Assembly (NCBI GenBank): GCA_050946775.1
Contig: JBMNVL010000095.1
Span: 1 to 7,346, forward strand
Direction of reading: 5' to 3'
DNA from: UMGS1474 sp050946775
GTDB lineage: Bacteria > Bacillota > Clostridia > Oscillospirales > Acutalibacteraceae
Length of the DNA stretch: 7,346 nucleotides
The notes beneath the pieces were generated by a model that worked only from the letters and a program-made list of their open reading frames with translations, was not told the origin of the DNA and made no database searches. Of the stretch, positions 5,230 through 7,346 are shown piece after piece (within the stretch, counting starts at the first letter, position 1; each line of letters begins with the position of its first letter). The translations under genes were made by a program, and so were the position numbers.

Positions 5230-7144
5230 GTCCCAACCAAACGCTCCTTTCAAGCGCAAGCTGGATCTCGGCACCCTCGGCCGGGTCGTCAGGCTCCTTT
5301 TCAAATTTTATCCCCGGCTGGTGCCGGTCGCGGCGCTCTGCATCCTGTTTTCGTCGGTCGTCTCCTCCATCCCCGCCATTTTCGTGCAAAAGGTACTGGC
5401 GGTGGTGACCGACTGCATGGACAGAGGGATCACCGTCTGGTCGGTCGCCCGGGATCAGATCCTGCCCATGGTGCTGATCCTGATCGTGCTGTACGTCCTG
5501 TCGATCGCGGCCATCACCCTGCAGACCCAGATGATGGCCTATATCACCCAGGGCTTTTTGTGCAAGATGCGCCGGAGTATGTTCGACGGGATGCAAAATC
5601 TTCCCATCCGGTATTTTGACTCCCACAAGCACGGCGATATCATGAGCTATTACACCAACGATATCGACACCCTGCGTCAGCTGGTATCCCAGTCTCTGCC
5701 CAGTCTGCTCCAGGCCGGGATGATCGTGCTGACCGTCTTCTTCATCATGCTGTGGTACAGCGTGTGGATGACCCTGATCATCCTGCTGGGCGTGGCGGCG
5801 ATCCTGCTGGTCTCCAAAAAGATCGGCGGCGGATCCGCCAAATACTTCATCCGCCAGCAGGACGCCGTCGGCAAGACCGAGGGCTATATTCAGGAAATGA
5901 TGAACGGGCAGAAGGTCATCAAGGTCTTCTGCCACGAGGACAAGGCGATCGAGGGGTTTGACCGGATCAACGACGCCCTGTACGAGGACAGCCGCCGCGC
6001 TCACGCTTACGCCAATATGCTCGGGCCGATCATCATGAACATCGGCAACGTGCTGTACGTGGTATGCGCCATGATGGGCGGACTGTTCGTCCTGTCGGGC
6101 TTCCCCAACATCAGCATCTCGGGGATGGCGTTTTCCATCAGCATGATCGTCCCCTTCCTCAACATGACCAAGCAGTTCACCGGCAACATCAACCAGCTGT
6201 CCCAGCAGTTCAACACCATCATCATGGCGCTGGCCGGCGCCGGACGGATCTTCGCTCTGATGGACGAAGCCCCCGAGACCGACGACGGTTACGTCACCCT
6301 GGTCAACGCCCGCATCGACGCCGACGGCAACGTAACCGAAACGACCGAGCGGACCGGACACTGGGCCTGGAAGCATCCCCACCGGGACGGCACCCTGACC
6401 TACACGCCCTTGCGGGGCGACGTGCGGCTGACCGACGTCGATTTCGCCTACGTGGAGGGCAAGCCGGTCCTTCACGGGGTGACGGTCTTTGCCGAGCCGG
6501 GCCAAAAGGTAGCCTTCGTCGGCGCCACCGGCGCCGGCAAAACCACCATCACCAACCTGATCAACCGCTTTTACGACATCGCCGACGGCAAGGTGCGATA
6601 CGACGGGATCAACATCAACAAGATCAAAAAAGCCGATCTGCGCCGCTCCCTTGGCATCGTGCTGCAGGACACCAACCTGTTCACCGGCACGGTGATGGAC
6701 AACATCCGCTACGGGCGGCTGGACGCCACCGACGAGGAATGCCGAAAAGCCGCCAGGCTGGCCGGTGCCGACGACTTCATCCGCCGTCTGCCCCAGGGAT
6801 ACGACACCCCGCTTACCAACAACGGCGCCAACCTGTCGCAGGGACAGCGCCAGTTGATTGCCATCGCCCGGGCGGCCGTGGCCGATCCGCCGGTGATGAT
6901 CCTGGACGAGGCCACCTCCTCCATCGACACCCACACCGAGGCCATCGTCCAGCAGGGCATGGACAAACTGATGGAAGGGCGCACGGTGTTCGTCATCGCC
7001 CACCGGCTGTCCACCGTTATGGACGCCGACGTCATCATGGTGCTGGATCACGGCCGGATCATCGAACGGGGCGACCACCAGAAGCTGATCGCCGAAAAAG
7101 GCACCTATTATCAACTGTACACCGGCGCGTTCGAGCTGGAGTAA
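5222..7144 (+). CDS. ABC exporter half-transporter, catalytic-site subunit (BmrD-like)
   Basis: This 640-residue partner of the upstream ABC protein has six transmembrane helices (about 30-330) and a C-terminal ATPase domain (about 400-635). Motifs: Walker A GATGAGKTT (434-442, Lys440), Q-loop Gln482, Walker B MILDE (Asp562, catalytic Glu563) and switch His594 in IAHRLSTV. These are all intact, so its own nucleotide site is catalytically competent once paired with VSGGQ from the partner. Its own signature is altered to LSQGQ (538-542), which faces the partner's degenerate site. Between the membrane and ATPase domains is a linker of about 45 residues (357-401, with GHWAWKHPHRDGTLTYTPL), longer than in most half-transporters. 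I recall it from BmrD/YheH-like clostridial proteins. The start at 5222 (ATGAGTAA, overlapping the previous stop) has its own ribosome binding site, so translation is coupled and stoichiometry probably 1:1. The substrate cannot be inferred. Confidence 0.93.
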   Translation: MSKSQPNAPFKRKLDLGTLGRVVRLLFKFYPRLVPVAALCILFSSVVSSIPAIFVQKVLAVVTDCMDRGITVWSVARDQILPMVLILIVLYVLSIAAITLQTQMMAYITQGFLCKMRRSMFDGMQNLPIRYFDSHKHGDIMSYYTNDIDTLRQLVSQSLPSLLQAGMIVLTVFFIMLWYSVWMTLIILLGVAAILLVSKKIGGGSAKYFIRQQDAVGKTEGYIQEMMNGQKVIKVFCHEDKAIEGFDRINDALYEDSRRAHAYANMLGPIIMNIGNVLYVVCAMMGGLFVLSGFPNISISGMAFSISMIVPFLNMTKQFTGNINQLSQQFNTIIMALAGAGRIFALMDEAPETDDGYVTLVNARIDADGNVTETTERTGHWAWKHPHRDGTLTYTPLRGDVRLTDVDFAYVEGKPVLHGVTVFAEPGQKVAFVGATGAGKTTITNLINRFYDIADGKVRYDGININKIKKADLRRSLGIVLQDTNLFTGTVMDNIRYGRLDATDEECRKAARLAGADDFIRRLPQGYDTPLTNNGANLSQGQRQLIAIARAAVADPPVMILDEATSSIDTHTEAIVQQGMDKLMEGRTVFVIAHRLSTVMDADVIMVLDHGRIIERGDHQKLIAEKGTYYQLYTGAFELE

Positions 7145-7155
7145 AGCGCAAAAGC

Positions 7156-7190
7156 CCCGCCTGTCGGCACCGTCCGGCAGGCGGGTTTTT
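7156..7190 (+). terminator. Intrinsic terminator of the ABC operon
   Basis: CCCGCCTG (7156-7163) pairs with CAGGCGGG (7178-7185). Four more pairs inside (including one T-G wobble) leave a 6-base loop. Five Ts follow directly. It begins 12 bases after the stop codon. Confidence 0.92.
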
Positions 7191-7227
7191 CGTTATTTTG
7201 CGGGCGGATGATAGCCTCCGTTTGCGC

Positions 7228-7346
7228 GGCGGGAGGGGAAACCCCTTCCCTACACGCTTACCGTAAGTTTGCTAAAAAAGATCCTTCGCTTCGCTCAGGA
7301 TGACACCGCAGTAAAAAAGGAGGGTCATTCTGAGGGCGATAGCCCG
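7228..7346. repeat. Non-coding interspersed palindromic repeat, cut by the window edge
   Basis: No gene is seen after 7144. Past the terminator the sequence is rich in inverted repeats: GGGAGGGG-AAA-CCCCTTCCC (7231-7250), CTTAC-C-GTAAG (7257-7267), and a larger pair. The larger pair starts with GATCCTTCGCTTCGCTCAGG (7280-7299), continuing ATGAC. Its expected counterpart starts with GTCATTCTGAG (7324-7334) and runs into the window end. The arms are separated by 19 bases. From memory, sequences of the form CCTTCGCTTCGCTCAGGATGAC and GTCATTCTGAGGGCGATAGCCCG recur between genes in clostridial and other bacterial genomes as short palindromic or MITE-like units. The full element would be about 95 bases or more, but its right end is missing, so its boundaries are uncertain. 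Confidence 0.6.

Noticed and set aside
5066..7114. Long open frame (682 codons) antisense to the second ABC gene.
   Set aside because: Its translation is Asp/His/Gly/Val-rich with no recognisable domain, as expected opposite a GC-rich gene. The plus strand carries every ABC motif.

Overview
The window looks like chromosomal DNA from a GC-rich low-GC-phylum relative, most likely a clostridial Firmicute of the Oscillospiraceae/Ruminococcaceae kind. This is inference, not a measurement. It rests on strong AGGAGG-type ribosome binding sites, textbook sigma-A promoters (TTGACC-N17-TATAAT), U-tailed intrinsic terminators, the BmrC/BmrD-like heterodimeric ABC exporter, and an interspersed repeat at the right edge of a kind I associate with such genomes. 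GC looks to be around 60% by eye (not counted).

Left part, minus strand (1-2034). Transcription runs leftward from a promoter near 2102-2130. The first gene is a GPH/MelB-type sugar:cation symporter (592-2034). A 62-base gap with a perfect 30-base palindrome follows, then a free methionine-(R)-sulfoxide reductase of the GAF-domain type (71-529). Next, 2 bases after its stop, comes the start of a further gene that runs off the window. Its first 23 residues resemble the N-terminus of TtcA-like tRNA-thiolation PP-loop enzymes.

Middle, plus strand (2236-3342). Divergent from the symporter, and separated by a 201-base region with two back-to-back promoters, lies a cation diffusion facilitator (CDF) exporter. 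Its membrane metal site reads Asn-Asp/Asp-Asp, which points to manganese rather than zinc. It carries two successive ferredoxin-like cytoplasmic domains. A strong intrinsic terminator ends the gene.

Right part, plus strand (3416-7190). A consensus promoter drives a two-gene operon encoding the two halves of a heterodimeric type IV ABC exporter (3490-5229 and 5222-7144, overlapping by 8 bases). The degenerate ATPase motifs of the two halves are complementary, so the dimer should have one working and one crippled ATP site. An intrinsic terminator follows, and then about 150 bases of non-coding, palindrome-rich repeat DNA reaching the window edge.

All three transcription units are membrane transport or housekeeping functions. 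I do not see a new multi-gene system here. The items most worth checking are the CDF domain duplication and metal site, the intergenic palindrome, and the truncated repeat at the right edge.
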